A stretch of 64,000 nt of DNA from Enterococcus larvae (GTDB lineage: Bacteria > Bacillota > Bacilli > Lactobacillales > Enterococcaceae), in contig NZ_JAEDXU010000008.1 in NCBI RefSeq assembly GCF_017830045.1, forward strand, positions 1 to 64,000. The letters run 5' to 3'. Made by a program: the position numbers and the translations under genes. Of this stretch, positions 19,443 through 28,321 are shown piece by piece. Position 1 is the stretch's first letter. Each line of letters starts with the position of its first letter. The notes under the pieces were generated by a model that was given only the letters and a program-made list of their open reading frames with translations, made no database searches and was not told the origin of the DNA.

Positions 19443-20249
19443 TTGAAAAAACTAATAGCAATCGATCTGGATGGAACAACATTGAATGTTCAATCTTTGA
19501 TCAGCGAAAAAACTGAAAAAACACTGCGAAAAGCAATTGCCCATGGGCATTATGTTAGTATTGCCACTGGTCGGCCTTATCGTTTGAGTCACCAATTCTA
19601 CAATCAACTTAAATTGGATACACCAATGATCAATTTCAACGGTGGTCTTGTTCATATTCCAGAAAAAACATGGGAAAAGGAACGCTCATCCAGCGTAAAC
19701 CGAGACATTGTCTTCGATATTGTTTCACAGAAAAAAGCGCTGAACCTTGATTTTGTTGCTGCCGAGAATAAGGAGACATTCTTTATTGACAGCTTTGACC
19801 ACTTTGATGAAAAATTCTTTGCGGCACAGGCTACAGAGAAAAACCTGCTCACTGCACAAAATCTGACAACTGACCCAACTTCTCTGATGCTTTGTGCCCC
19901 ACGAGAACTGGTTAGCGGTATTTCAGACACCTTGATGCAACAATACGGCGAACATCTGGATATCCGGACTTGGGGAGGCGCAATGCCTATCTTAGAGGTC
20001 GTCTCAAAAGGGATTCAGAAGGCTAAGGGTGTTGCTGAGGTTGCAGATTACTTGAACATCAAGCAAAAGGACATCATTGCCTTCGGTGACGAGCACAATG
20101 ATGAAGAAATGCTGGAATACGCTGGTTGGGGTGTCGCTATGAAAAATGCGACTGATCATATCAAGAGTGTAGCCAATGATATTACTGAACGAACGAATGA
20201 TGAGGATGGCTTGGCAAGCTATCTGGAAAACTATCTGGACTTAAATTAA
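19443..20249 (+). CDS. Cof-type HAD-IIB sugar phosphatase
   Basis: 268-aa cytoplasmic phosphatase of the HAD superfamily, Cof/YidA subgroup. Motif I is IAIDLDGTTLN with two catalytic aspartates, motif II is IATGRP, motif III lysine lies in SKGIQKAKGV, and motif IV is FGDEHNDEEM. A C2-type cap is inserted in the middle. The start is TTG at 19443 because AAGGAGG lies 7 nt before it; the GTG at 19410 has no ribosome site. Likely acts on sugar phosphates or a small phosphometabolite. Its transcript ends in the terminator hairpin of an intergenic repeat. Confidence 0.9.
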   Translation: MKKLIAIDLDGTTLNVQSLISEKTEKTLRKAIAHGHYVSIATGRPYRLSHQFYNQLKLDTPMINFNGGLVHIPEKTWEKERSSSVNRDIVFDIVSQKKALNLDFVAAENKETFFIDSFDHFDEKFFAAQATEKNLLTAQNLTTDPTSLMLCAPRELVSGISDTLMQQYGEHLDIRTWGGAMPILEVVSKGIQKAKGVAEVADYLNIKQKDIIAFGDEHNDEEMLEYAGWGVAMKNATDHIKSVANDITERTNDEDGLASYLENYLDLN

Positions 20250-20252
20250 GAA

Positions 20253-20421
20253 GAGGCTGAGACAGAAGTGTTTAGCTACAAGCAATAAGCCGGAATTCAC
20301 GAAAATTGTTTCACAAATTTTTGTTGAATTCCGGCTTATTGTCGTAGGAGCTACTTCTGACTCGCCGTTTATTCGGATTTAGAGTATGGAAAAGAGTGGC
20401 AACAGATTATTGTCCCACTCC
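20253..20421 (+). repeat. Two-hairpin intergenic repeat, copy 1
   Basis: About 168 bp, starting GAGGCTGAGACAG four bases after the HAD stop. Hairpin A (20264-20358) has a perfect 17-bp arm pair at 20283-20299 and 20325-20341 around an inner stem. Hairpin B (20394-20420) is GAGTGG...CCACTC with inner ACA/TGT and is followed by a T-run, so it also works as a terminator. Nearly identical copies lie at 30838-31005 (inverted) and 41094-41261. Confidence 0.95.
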
Positions 20422-20469
20422 CTTTTTTATTCAACAGAGAATGTGCATAATCAACTCTCTATTATCCAA

Positions 20470-20865
20470 TCAGTCCTCCACTTCACAAGCAGCCCAAGCT
20501 TCGATCTCAACCAAGATCTTTGGTGTCGCTAATCCTTTCACATACAACAAGGTCATACATACCTCTGCTCCTTGTAGAAATTCATTGAGTATCTGTGTTC
20601 TTCGTTCGAAATCGATTGGTTCCACAAGATAAATGACTAGCTTCGTCAAATCCTGAACAGCCATGCCCCCTGCTTCAAGATTTCTTTTGATGTTTGCCAG
20701 AGCCTCTTTGAATTGTTCCTCAGAACTTTTCGGAAGCTCTTTTGACGGATTCATCCCTACCTGACCAGATAAGGTCAGCCAACGGATATTTCCAGATAAT
20801 TCAACCTGATGAACGTAGGCTCCTAACGGCGGATGGATCGTTTGTGGATTTCTGTTTTTTCTCAT
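20470..20865 (-). CDS. RidA/YjgF family protein
   Basis: 131-aa small cytoplasmic protein of the Rid (YjgF/YER057c/UK114) family, trimeric enamine/imine deaminases that protect PLP enzymes. Typical features are LSGQVGMNP near residue 33, EEQFKEALANIKRNLEAGG, and the C-terminal PKILVEIEAWAA. The arginine (about position 105) conserved in true RidA is replaced: the segment reads VCMTLLYVKGLATP. It may therefore belong to a Rid1-7 subgroup with another activity. CGAGGAGC ribosome site. Convergent with the HAD gene across the repeat. Confidence 0.88.
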   Translation of the reverse strand: MRKNRNPQTIHPPLGAYVHQVELSGNIRWLTLSGQVGMNPSKELPKSSEEQFKEALANIKRNLEAGGMAVQDLTKLVIYLVEPIDFERRTQILNEFLQGAEVCMTLLYVKGLATPKILVEIEAWAACEVED

Positions 20866-20916
20866 GATTTTATGCTCCTCGCTTTGCTTAGTTATAGTTA
20901 TCCTGTTTATAGACAG

Positions 20917-20957
20917 AAAAAGATTGAGTCATCAGTTTACACACTGACAATCCAACC
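20917..20957 (-). terminator. Probable terminator of the YcxB-like gene
   Basis: Minus strand GATTGTCAGT / ACTGATGACTCAATC stem with a bulge, followed by TTTTTC. Confidence 0.5.
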
Positions 20958-20993
20958 TTTTAGCTCCAGATTATCGATTCTTTTTGACCGTTG

Positions 20994-21647
20994 CTACATC
21001 ATGATGGTCCGAATAATATCAACCACATATCGAATCAAGCGATAAAGTAAATATAAGGTAAACAAATTTCCAATAATCAAGCGAAAGACATTTGTTGAAC
21101 TCGACTTGAGGTTGCGCCAAGTGAATGGGCGAAGGAAGCGCGGCACTCTGGAAACTCGGTTCTTACTCAATCTATATTTTTCTTCATAAGTTAAATCGTA
21201 CATATTATAATAAAGAACGTGAAACGGCTGCTTATTGAAAAATGCTTTTGTAAATCCGACAAGCAACGTCAATTCTTTATTGTTGGAGGGAAGATTTCGG
21301 ACACCCTTTTTATTGATTTTCAGCTTCTCGCCATTCTCCAGCAATACATTGTAGGTAAACTCATCTTCTTCTATTTTTTCGATTTTAGGCTCCTGCTCAT
21401 TTGCCTTCAAAAACCCGTCGTATAATTCATTGAACTGCATTCTTTGACGGATGAAAAAAATCAAACCTGCTCCAAACAACAGGATCAACAATAAATTGAT
21501 CAAGATACTTTCAGGAAAAAACACTGTATAAATAACCGTGATCAATAAACCGACAGCCATGATGATGATTCTCTTCAAATAATAGCTATGGTACATACCT
21601 TCCATCGTTCGTTTATAGTAACTAAAATCAAATGCAACAAACTCCAT
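20994..21647 (-). CDS. Unidentified membrane protein, possibly YcxB-like
   Basis: 217-aa protein. Two membrane helices lie close together near residues 26-66 (IIIMAVGLLITVIYTVFF, then LINLLLILLFGAGLIFF). A charged cytoplasmic domain follows with an EDEFTYNVLLENGEKLKI strand region like the YcxB C-terminal-like fold. A third hydrophobic stretch near 190-210 is followed by the tail IIRTIMM. Ribosome site AAGGAGAGG. No enzymatic motif is visible. It is a single gene with its own likely terminator. Function unknown. Confidence 0.7.
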   Translation of the reverse strand: MEFVAFDFSYYKRTMEGMYHSYYLKRIIIMAVGLLITVIYTVFFPESILINLLLILLFGAGLIFFIRQRMQFNELYDGFLKANEQEPKIEKIEEDEFTYNVLLENGEKLKINKKGVRNLPSNNKELTLLVGFTKAFFNKQPFHVLYYNMYDLTYEEKYRLSKNRVSRVPRFLRPFTWRNLKSSSTNVFRLIIGNLFTLYLLYRLIRYVVDIIRTIMM

Positions 21648-21768
21648 ATTTTCCTCTCCTTTTTATTCATTTTAACGCATTATTCAGATTGATTGAACAC
21701 TATTGATCAAAAATGCTGAACATGCTGCTTTTCAAAAGAAGCTTCTTACTCCTTTTTGATATAAGAAA

Positions 21769-21801
21769 AAAGAATTTCTCTTATACAAGAGAAACTCTTT
21801 A
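21769..21801 (-). terminator. Terminator of murA-rho-rpmE2 operon
   Basis: AAGAATTTCTCTT / AAGAGAAACTCTT stem flanked by an A-run, about 20 bp beyond rpmE2 on the minus strand. Confidence 0.7.
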
Positions 21802-21819
21802 TTTGTGACAATCTTTTGA

Positions 21820-22083
21820 TTACTCTGCAGCGTTTTGATCTTTGAGACCGTATTTCTTGTTGAATCGGTCCACACGTCCGTCTGCTTGAGTGAATTTTTG
21901 ACGTCCAGTGTAAAATGGATGAGAGTCAGATGTAACCTCCACACGAATCAGTGGGTAAGTGTTTCCGTCTTCCCATTCAACTGTTTCTTGTGTGTTCTTT
22001 GTAGAACCTGACAAGAATTTGAAACCAGTAGTTGAATCCATAAATACTACTGGATGGTAATCTGGATGAATTTCTTGTTTCAT
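21820..22083 (-). CDS. rpmE2: 50S ribosomal protein L31 type B
   Basis: 87-aa ribosomal protein. [16 protein letters not shown] and the SSTKNTQE-like/[11 protein letters not shown] segments are typical of the cysteine-free (zinc-independent) type B L31. The CxxC pairs of type A are absent. ATG at 22083 is preceded by AAGGAGCG; the longer frame to 22182 has no ribosome site. It follows rho, an arrangement conserved in Bacilli. Confidence 0.95.
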   Translation of the reverse strand: MKQEIHPDYHPVVFMDSTTGFKFLSGSTKNTQETVEWEDGNTYPLIRVEVTSDSHPFYTGRQKFTQADGRVDRFNKKYGLKDQNAAE

Positions 22084-22182
22084 ACTTTCTTTCGCTCCTT
22101 TGCCCTGAGTCATTTGCTGAATCAGAGTTATTTTGTCGATATACAACAGTACAATAATAGCATGTTTTATTTTGTGTTGCAA

Positions 22183-23478
22183 TCATCTTTTTAAATTTCT
22201 TTTTGGTGCTGTTTTATTAAAGGACACATCATGAAAAGCGGTAAAAAACTCCTGATTACTCTTTGTTTTTCGCAGGAACTTAATCAACTGCTCAGTATAT
22301 TCCAGAGAATCACCCTTCATATTCTTTCTCAGCTTCCATATTTCTTCAAGCTGCTCGCTGTCCATCAACAGGTCTTCTTTTCTCGTTCCAGATTTCTTGA
22401 TATCGATCGCCGGGAAAATACGACGTTCTGCCAACTCTCTTGAAAGATGCAGCTCCATATTCCCAGTTCCCTTGAACTCTTCATAGATCATGTCGTCCAT
22501 TCGACTTCCAGTATCCACTAATGCTGTTGCAAGGATCGTTAGGCTTCCGCCTTCTTCAATATTTCTAGCAGCACCAAAGAATCGCTTTGGCTTATAAAAT
22601 GCCGCAGGATCGATCCCGCCGCTCAATGTTCGACCGCTTGGCGGTACAACTAGGTTATAGGCTCTTGCCAGACGAGTGATACTATCCATTAGAATAACGA
22701 CATCACGTTTATCTTCTACTAAACGCATCGCACGATCCAAGACAAGTTCGGCAACACGTGTATGATTTTGCGGCTGCTGGTCAAAGGTTGAGGAAACAAC
22801 ATCTCCCTTAACACTTCTCTCTAGATCAGTCACTTCCTCCGGACGTTCATCGATCAGTAATAAAATCAGCTCTACCTCAGGATGGTTCTCAGTAATCCCA
22901 TTAGCAATTTCCTTTAAAACACTTGTCTTCCCCGCTTTTGGAGGTGCCACGATCAATCCACGTTGGCCAAAGCCGACGGGAGAAAAAATATCAATCATTC
23001 GAGTCGATACTCTTCCCGGAGTTGTTTCCAGTTTTATCTGTCTTTCCGGATACAAAGGGGTCAGCGCCGGAAAATGCGGACGCAGCTTCGCTTCTTCCGG
23101 ATCTTTACCGTTTACGCTCTCTACGTGCATCAAACCATAATAGCGCTCTGACTCTTTAGGCGGGCGGGCTTTCCCTGCTACCTTATCGCCATTTCTCAGA
23201 CCAAAACGACGAATTTGAGATGAAGAAATGTAAATATCTTCAGCACTTGGTCCGTAGTTGATTGGGCGTAAAAAACCATAGCCGTCCTGAGAAACGATAT
23301 CCAGAATTCCCTCCATAAAGAAGAACCCTTGTTTTTCTGCTTGCGCTCGAATAACAGCTAGGGAAAGTTCCTTTTTGTTCATCTGGCTGTAATAAGGTAT
23401 CTTGAACTCCTTCGCATAGGCGTAGATATCCTTTAGTGTACTATTCTCAAGCTCAGCCATCGTTAAGTAGTCGCTCAT
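22183..23478 (-). CDS. rho: Transcription termination factor Rho
   Basis: 431-aa hexameric RNA-dependent ATPase that terminates transcription. N-terminal Rho_N helices ([20 protein letters not shown]) are followed by a cold-shock-like RNA-binding domain (QDGYGFLRP, residues about 62-120). The RecA-like motor has Walker [10 protein letters not shown], Walker [17 protein letters not shown], the Q-loop region and the R-loop. Its ATG overlaps the murA stop as TGATG, so the two are translationally coupled. Confidence 0.98.
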   Translation of the reverse strand: MSDYLTMAELENSTLKDIYAYAKEFKIPYYSQMNKKELSLAVIRAQAEKQGFFFMEGILDIVSQDGYGFLRPINYGPSAEDIYISSSQIRRFGLRNGDKVAGKARPPKESERYYGLMHVESVNGKDPEEAKLRPHFPALTPLYPERQIKLETTPGRVSTRMIDIFSPVGFGQRGLIVAPPKAGKTSVLKEIANGITENHPEVELILLLIDERPEEVTDLERSVKGDVVSSTFDQQPQNHTRVAELVLDRAMRLVEDKRDVVILMDSITRLARAYNLVVPPSGRTLSGGIDPAAFYKPKRFFGAARNIEEGGSLTILATALVDTGSRMDDMIYEEFKGTGNMELHLSRELAERRIFPAIDIKKSGTRKEDLLMDSEQLEEIWKLRKNMKGDSLEYTEQLIKFLRKTKSNQEFFTAFHDVSFNKTAPKRNLKR

Positions 23479-24755
23479 CAGCTCACCTCTGATTCTTTTT
23501 CAGTTTCTATCATTTGAATATCGGCACCTAGAGCGGTCAATTTCTCAATGATATGATCATATCCTCTTAAAATATATTCTACATTATAAATTGTTGTTGT
23601 TCCCTCTGCCATCAATCCAGCGATAACCAGACAAGCACCCGCACGTAAATCAGAAGCAACTACTTCTGCTCCATGCAGCTTGGCAGGCCCATTCAAAATG
23701 ATCATGTTTCCTTCAACAGACGCATTTGCACCCATTCTGACAAGCTCAGGAATGTGCTTTGTGCGTTGTGCATAGATCGTATCCATGACCTGCCCTGTCC
23801 CATATGCTTTCAAAAGCAATGGCGTCAGCGGCTGTTGTAAATCTGTCGCAAAGCCAGGATAAGGATAGGTCTTAACATTGATCATTTTCAAATCATCAGA
23901 AGGATGGACTTCAATCATATCTTCTTCAATCGTCATCTTCACACCTAGCTCCTGCAGCTTGGCAATGAAGCTTTCCAGATGCTCATAAATCACGTTGCGA
24001 ACCTTAACGCCTTGACCCATCGCCGCAGCAATAGCTAGGTAAGTTCCGGCTTCGATTCTATCTGGAATAATAGAATGGCGGCAGCCATGCAGCTCTTTCA
24101 CCCCTTCGATTCGGATGATGTCTGTGCCTGCACCTCTGATCTGCGCGCCCATGTTATTTAGCAGCGTCGCCACATCAATGATTTCAGGTTCACGTGCCGC
24201 ATTTTCGATAATCGTTTTACCTTCAGCCTTTACAGCAGCCAGCATCACATTGATCGTCGCACCAATAGAAACCATATCCATAAAGATTCTCGTTCCTGTC
24301 AGCCCATCTTCAGTTCTTAAATACATAGCACCATGCTCATTGTTTACAGTAGCACCCAATGCTTCAAAGCCTTTGATGTGCAAATCGATAGGACGCGGTC
24401 CAAGATAGCAGCCCCCCGGCAATCCAACAACACCTTCTCCAAACTTGCCAAGTAAAGAACCCATAAAATAATAAGAAGCCCGCAAGCTGTTGATTTTTCC
24501 AGTCGGCATTGGGACAGACACGATTTCTGTCGGATCGATCACTAATGTATTATTTTCAAATGTCGTTTTTGCACCCATGATTTCCAAAATCTCAATCAAT
24601 GAGTGGACATCCTGAATATCTGGAACACCATCTAAAGTAACCGGTGAATCGGCCAGAATGGCAGCTGGGATCAAAGCAACTGCACTGTTTTTCGCACCAC
24701 TGATACATACTTCCCCTGATAAGGGACGATTACCGTTTATTACTATTTTTTTCAT
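23478..24755 (-). CDS. murA: UDP-GlcNAc 1-carboxyvinyltransferase (MurA2/MurZ type)
   Basis: First committed step of peptidoglycan synthesis: transfers enolpyruvate from PEP to UDP-GlcNAc; target of fosfomycin. 425 aa. Evidence includes the N-terminal [13 protein letters not shown], the catalytic-loop cysteine in [15 protein letters not shown], and the C-terminal [15 protein letters not shown]. Low-GC Gram-positives carry two MurA paralogues; linkage to rho, rpmE and nearby fba identifies this as the second one (MurAB/MurZ). Upstream is a perfect AGAATC-T-GATTCT palindrome (24780-24792) and an extended -10 TGTTAGAAT. Confidence 0.95.
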   Translation of the reverse strand: MKKIVINGNRPLSGEVCISGAKNSAVALIPAAILADSPVTLDGVPDIQDVHSLIEILEIMGAKTTFENNTLVIDPTEIVSVPMPTGKINSLRASYYFMGSLLGKFGEGVVGLPGGCYLGPRPIDLHIKGFEALGATVNNEHGAMYLRTEDGLTGTRIFMDMVSIGATINVMLAAVKAEGKTIIENAAREPEIIDVATLLNNMGAQIRGAGTDIIRIEGVKELHGCRHSIIPDRIEAGTYLAIAAAMGQGVKVRNVIYEHLESFIAKLQELGVKMTIEEDMIEVHPSDDLKMINVKTYPYPGFATDLQQPLTPLLLKAYGTGQVMDTIYAQRTKHIPELVRMGANASVEGNMIILNGPAKLHGAEVVASDLRAGACLVIAGLMAEGTTTIYNVEYILRGYDHIIEKLTALGADIQMIETEKESEVS

Positions 24756-25212
24756 TTATTTATCTCACCTAACTATGTCAGAATCTGATTCTAATTTTAT
24801 ATATACCCAGACTATTCTAACACAAGACCCTTTAATAAAAAAGTGAGTATTTTCAAGAAATGCAAAACAATCACCGCTGTTCTGCTTTTCAATGTTATTT
24901 GAAGAGCAGTCAGAGAATAGTTATTCTGACAAATCGTCCTTTAAATATTCAAAATAAACAATGGCATAATTGGTCATCCGGCTCATATGAGCCAACTACT
25001 TCAATAGACAGTAGTTGAATCATTTAGTTAAGGTATCGCTGAACTCAATTCGTACACTCTCTGTTTTCCTTATCATACTCCGCCAGAACAGATTCCTTGA
25101 CTGCCGTATATTCTTTCATAGCTTCAGCAATTTTTCCTCCAGCTGTTTTCTGCCATTTTTCAATTACCATTCCCCTCTTAACTTCATCATTTCCCTCTTC
25201 ATACCCCACAAC
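24756..25212. other. Intergenic region between fba and murA
   Basis: 457 bp. It contains the murA promoter region, a perfect 14-bp palindrome GGCTCATATGAGCC (24980-24993) abutting an ACAACTACT-type hairpin (24993-25017), and a possible small minus-strand reading frame (25045-25170) listed separately. Nothing else is recognisable. Confidence 0.4.
25045..25170 (-). CDS. Possible 41-aa protein or gene remnant
   Basis: Reading frame starting MVIEKWQKTAGG and ending ENRECTN, rich in Lys/Glu/Ala with helix-like spacing, unlike the usual noise frames here. The frame stays open upstream into the fba 3' end. The start is poorly supported: AAGAGGGG is only one base from the ATG. The frame just upstream (EEGNDEVKRG) looks equally protein-like, so it may be the tail of a decayed gene. 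No homologue recognised. Confidence 0.25.
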   Translation of the reverse strand: MVIEKWQKTAGGKIAEAMKEYTAVKESVLAEYDKENRECTN

Positions 25213-25251
25213 AAAAAAACTGCTGACGCGAAAATGCGTCAACAGTTTTTT
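25213..25251 (-). terminator. Terminator of fba
   Basis: AAAAACTG-C-TGACGC / GCGTCA-A-CAGTTTTTT stem, T-run on the minus strand side, directly after the aldolase stop. Confidence 0.9.
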
Positions 25252-25261
25252 ATAGCAGCTA

Positions 25262-26128
25262 TTATGCTTTGTTTTCTGAACCGAACCATTCGATACGTTG
25301 TTCAACTAGTTCAGTGATTGCTTTAGTACCAGGTGCTAATAATTTACGAGGGTCAAAGCCTTTTCCTTCAAGGTCTTTTCCTTCTTCAATGTATTTACGA
25401 GTTGCAGCAGCAAATACTTCTTGCGCTTCAGTATTTACGTTGATTTTAGAAACACCCATTGAGATTGCTTTTTGGATTTGATCTAAAGGAATACCAGATC
25501 CGCCATGTAATACCAATGGAATATCGCCAACAGCGTCAGCAATTGCTTGTAAGTGGTCAAATGCAAGACCAGCCCAGTTTTCAGGATAAGAACCGTGGAT
25601 ATTACCGATTCCGCAAGCTAGGTAGTCAATACCAGTTGCAACCATTTGTTTACATTCTTCGATGTCAGCTAATTCGCCGGAACCGATGATTCCGTCTTCT
25701 TCTCCACCGATAGAACCAACTTCACACTCTACAGAAACACCTTTTGCGTGAGCTTTAGCAACTACGTCTTTAGCTTTTTCGATGTTTTCTTCGAATGGCA
25801 AGTGAGAGCCGTCGAACATAACAGAAGTATAACCAACTTCAATACATTCTAATGCATCTTCGTATTCACCATGGTCTAAGTGAAGTGCAACAGGTACAGT
25901 AATGCCCATTGAATCTACTAGATCTTTTACCAAGTCGTAACATACTTGATATCCGCCCATGTATTTAGCCGCTCCCATAGAAGTTTGGATCAATACTGGT
26001 GCTTTTTTTGCTTCTGCAGCTTCAAGAATTGCTTTTGTCCATTCTAGGTTGTTTGTGTTGAATCCGCCAACACCGTAACCATCTTTGCGAGCTGCTTTAA
26101 GAAATTCTGTTCCTGATACTAATGGCAT
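25262..26128 (-). CDS. fba: Fructose-bisphosphate aldolase, class II
   Basis: Zinc-dependent glycolytic aldolase cleaving fructose 1,6-bisphosphate into DHAP and glyceraldehyde 3-phosphate. 288 aa. Metal and substrate motifs: ALHLDHGEYEDAL (catalytic Asp and zinc His), ECEVGSIGGEEDG, GIGNIHGSYP, LVLHGGSGIP and INVNTEAQ. Strong ribosome site AGGAGGAA before the ATG. A GTTAAGG/CCTTAAC hairpin (26163-26180) lies in the leader, and an extended -10 TGATAAAAT is upstream. Monocistronic. Confidence 0.98.
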   Translation of the reverse strand: MPLVSGTEFLKAARKDGYGVGGFNTNNLEWTKAILEAAEAKKAPVLIQTSMGAAKYMGGYQVCYDLVKDLVDSMGITVPVALHLDHGEYEDALECIEVGYTSVMFDGSHLPFEENIEKAKDVVAKAHAKGVSVECEVGSIGGEEDGIIGSGELADIEECKQMVATGIDYLACGIGNIHGSYPENWAGLAFDHLQAIADAVGDIPLVLHGGSGIPLDQIQKAISMGVSKINVNTEAQEVFAAATRKYIEEGKDLEGKGFDPRKLLAPGTKAITELVEQRIEWFGSENKA

Positions 26129-26319
26129 AAAAAATTCCTCCTAAGTTTTAAAAACCATATTTGTTAAGGCAATCCTTAACCAACAGTTACATTTTATCAG
26201 AACTTTAGGTACTTTTCTACTAAAATTACTTTTTTCAGAAAATTTTATTCAACTTTTCACAAAGTCCTTCTCTTCCTGTTTTTCCTCACATCAGAATCTC
26301 CTCTTACAAAAATGCTTTC

Positions 26320-27249
26320 CTAACGGATTCGATGCTTTTTCAACTCAGGAAAACTGCCAGTACTTTTGAAAAATCTTTGTTCATCTTCATTGGCAAATCT
26401 TCCTAAAACTGTTTGAGTAGGGACGATATTCATAAACGCATTCTCATCGATCGAGTGCACGATTTGTTCCAGATCATAGAGCTCATAGCGTGTAATAACC
26501 ATCATGATCATTCGCCCTTCAGCTTTTGAGTAGCCGCCAATCGAAGGAAGCAGCGTCATACCTCGAGCCATTTGTTCAGCGATCCCCTGAACTACTGCAT
26601 CTGAGTTTGTTGTGATGATCATGGCAGTAACCTTTTGATGGCTGGTATGCAGAGCATCAATTACTTGGGTCATGCAGTAAATCGAGATGATTGTATAGAG
26701 GGCACTTTCCCAGTTGAAAAGAAACCCTGCAACAGCAACAATGATACTGTTCAACGCAAAGATATATCTTCCAACAGTTCGTCCTGTTGTTCTGGATAAG
26801 ACAAGCGAGACAATATCCATGCCTCCTGTTGTAAAGCCCATTTTTAAAGAAAGCCCGGCACCGATGCCAATCATTACGCCCCCGACAATTGCGTTCATCA
26901 GCGGATTATCTGTTACCGTATACACCGGCAAAATCATTGTCAGTGCGGATGCGACAGCAACATTGATAAAGCTGAAAATCGTTGCTTCTTTCCCAAGTTT
27001 CCAAAAGCCTAATGCAAATATAGGTAAGTTCAACAGGAAAATAAACAGTCCTGTATCGATCGTGATTGATAAATGATTATAAAGGAGTGTTGCCAGAATC
27101 TGGGCGATCCCGTTCATTCCCGCCGAGAAAACCTGTGCAGGAATCAAAAACATATTCAGCCCCATTGCTCCTGTGACCCCTGTCAGAAGAATCACTAAAA
27201 TTTTCTTGATAAGCTCAGAACGCTTACGCAGTACAAGACTTTTCCCCAT
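26320..27249 (-). CDS. YitT family membrane protein
   Basis: 309-aa membrane protein of the YitT/DUF161 family with a C-terminal DUF2179 domain. Five or six hydrophobic helices occupy residues about 15-200, including LIPAQVFSAGMNGIAQIL, the glycine-rich GGVMIGIGAGLSLKMGFTTGG and TGRTVGRYIF. The soluble tail from about residue 215 is the DUF2179 regulatory-like domain (VTAMIITTNSD). Function is unknown; some relatives have been proposed as transporters. GGAGGCAGGTAG is upstream of the ATG. Confidence 0.85.
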   Translation of the reverse strand: MGKSLVLRKRSELIKKILVILLTGVTGAMGLNMFLIPAQVFSAGMNGIAQILATLLYNHLSITIDTGLFIFLLNLPIFALGFWKLGKEATIFSFINVAVASALTMILPVYTVTDNPLMNAIVGGVMIGIGAGLSLKMGFTTGGMDIVSLVLSRTTGRTVGRYIFALNSIIVAVAGFLFNWESALYTIISIYCMTQVIDALHTSHQKVTAMIITTNSDAVVQGIAEQMARGMTLLPSIGGYSKAEGRMIMMVITRYELYDLEQIVHSIDENAFMNIVPTQTVLGRFANEDEQRFFKSTGSFPELKKHRIR

Positions 27250-27479
27250 TTTTATCTACCTGCCTCCATCCAATATTTTCTACCCTAAAATCTGTCCTTC
27301 CTCATTATATGTTTTATAAAGATTTTCGCAAGATTTTTAATGGACTTTATCATCAAAATCTTTGTTTCAGATAGAAACAGCTCCGGTATGTGCCAGCGGA
27401 TATTCTTTAGTTTTCCAGAGAGCTGCAGGTTTGTAGAGAGCGGCTGCTCTTATTTCTCTTAAAATTTCCATTAAATCAC

Positions 27480-27508
27480 TTGTCGTGTTGCGCTTTCATT
27501 GTTACTAT
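27480..27508 (+). promoter_or_regulatory. Possible yajQ promoter
   Basis: TTGTCG (27480-27485), 17-bp spacer, TACTAT (27503-27508), about 30 bp before yajQ. The remaining 27250-27479 holds nothing I recognise. Confidence 0.4.
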
Positions 27509-27538
27509 GGATGTAAGTAGAAATTAGGAGGTTAGTAT

Positions 27539-28033
27539 ATGGCCGCAAAAGATGCAAGTTTTGATGTTGTTTCTGAAATGGACATGGAAGAAGTAAAGAA
27601 TGCGATGCAAATCGCTTTAAAGGAAATCAAGAATCGTTTTGACTTTAAGGGCTCTCTTGCTGATATCAAATTGGAGAATGATCGTTTGGTTGTTATTGCA
27701 GATGATGATTATAAAGTGGATCAGGTCAAGGATGTTCTGTTTGCTAAGCTAGTCAAGCGAGGTGTACCGATAAAGAATATTCAGTTTTCAGCTAGTGAGA
27801 AGGCTTTAGGGGGAACAGCTCGTCAATATGGTGAACTAATTAGCGGGATTGACAAGGACAATTCTAAAAAAATCAATGTGGCGATCAAAAACTCCGGTTT
27901 AAAAGTCAAATCACAAATCCAAGATGACAAAATCCGTGTTACAGGAAAAAACAGAGATGATTTACAAAAGATCATTACTCTGCTAAGAGACTTGGATCTG
28001 CCGATCGAGCTGCAGTTTACTAATTACAGATAA
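27539..28033 (+). CDS. yajQ: YajQ family nucleotide-binding protein
   Basis: 164-aa cytoplasmic protein of the YajQ/UPF0234 family. Evidence is the N-terminal SFDVVSEMDMEEVKNAM, the NRFDFKGS motif, and the C-terminal ELQFTNYR end. Xanthomonas members bind cyclic di-GMP; others bind nucleotides or RNA, and the enterococcal ligand is not known. Ribosome site TTAGGAGG. It is a plus-strand single gene flanked by its own promoter and terminator. Confidence 0.93.
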   Translation: MAAKDASFDVVSEMDMEEVKNAMQIALKEIKNRFDFKGSLADIKLENDRLVVIADDDYKVDQVKDVLFAKLVKRGVPIKNIQFSASEKALGGTARQYGELISGIDKDNSKKINVAIKNSGLKVKSQIQDDKIRVTGKNRDDLQKIITLLRDLDLPIELQFTNYR

Positions 28034-28037
28034 ATCT

Positions 28038-28092
28038 AAAAACACCGATAACAGATTTCCAGACAATGGGACCAGTTATCGGTGTTTTTTAT
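28038..28092 (+). terminator. Terminator of yajQ
   Basis: AACACCGATAAC / GTTATCGGTGTT 12-bp stem with a long loop, then TTTTATT. Confidence 0.85.
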
Positions 28093-28239
28093 TTAAATGC
28101 GAAACTATCTATTCAATTGATTTTGGGGAATCAATAATAGTCAAAAAAACTAATTCAGCTCACTTACGGTCTCTCTGCTTACCTCTCTCACTGGTAATTG
28201 ACGAAAGCAGCTGAAACAGCCCTCAATGCTGTTGACTTC

Positions 28240-28311
28240 TTATTCCTTTGGAATGATCAACCAGATCAATCCCAGAACCGCTGTAAAGAGAATACTTAGA
28301 AAAAGCCACAT
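28240..28311 (-). CDS. 23-aa hydrophobic small membrane peptide
   Basis: Single-helix peptide of 23 residues, beginning MWLFLSILF and ending IIPKE, nearly all hydrophobic with a short charged C-terminus. A GAGGTGATCAGG ribosome site overlaps the stop codon of the upstream 4-TM gene, leaving a 10-nt gap, so it is positioned as the last gene of that operon. No similar protein recalled. The coding call rests on the ribosome site, spacing and the sense of a clean membrane helix. It could be a subunit or regulator of the neighbouring membrane proteins. Confidence 0.6.
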   Translation of the reverse strand: MWLFLSILFTAVLGLIWLIIPKE

Positions 28312-28321
28312 CCTGATCACC

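Noticed and set aside
20253-20421. Repeat as a CRISPR unit or insertion sequence
   Set aside because: Copies are dispersed about 10 kb apart, there are no spacers, and no transposase or coding capacity.
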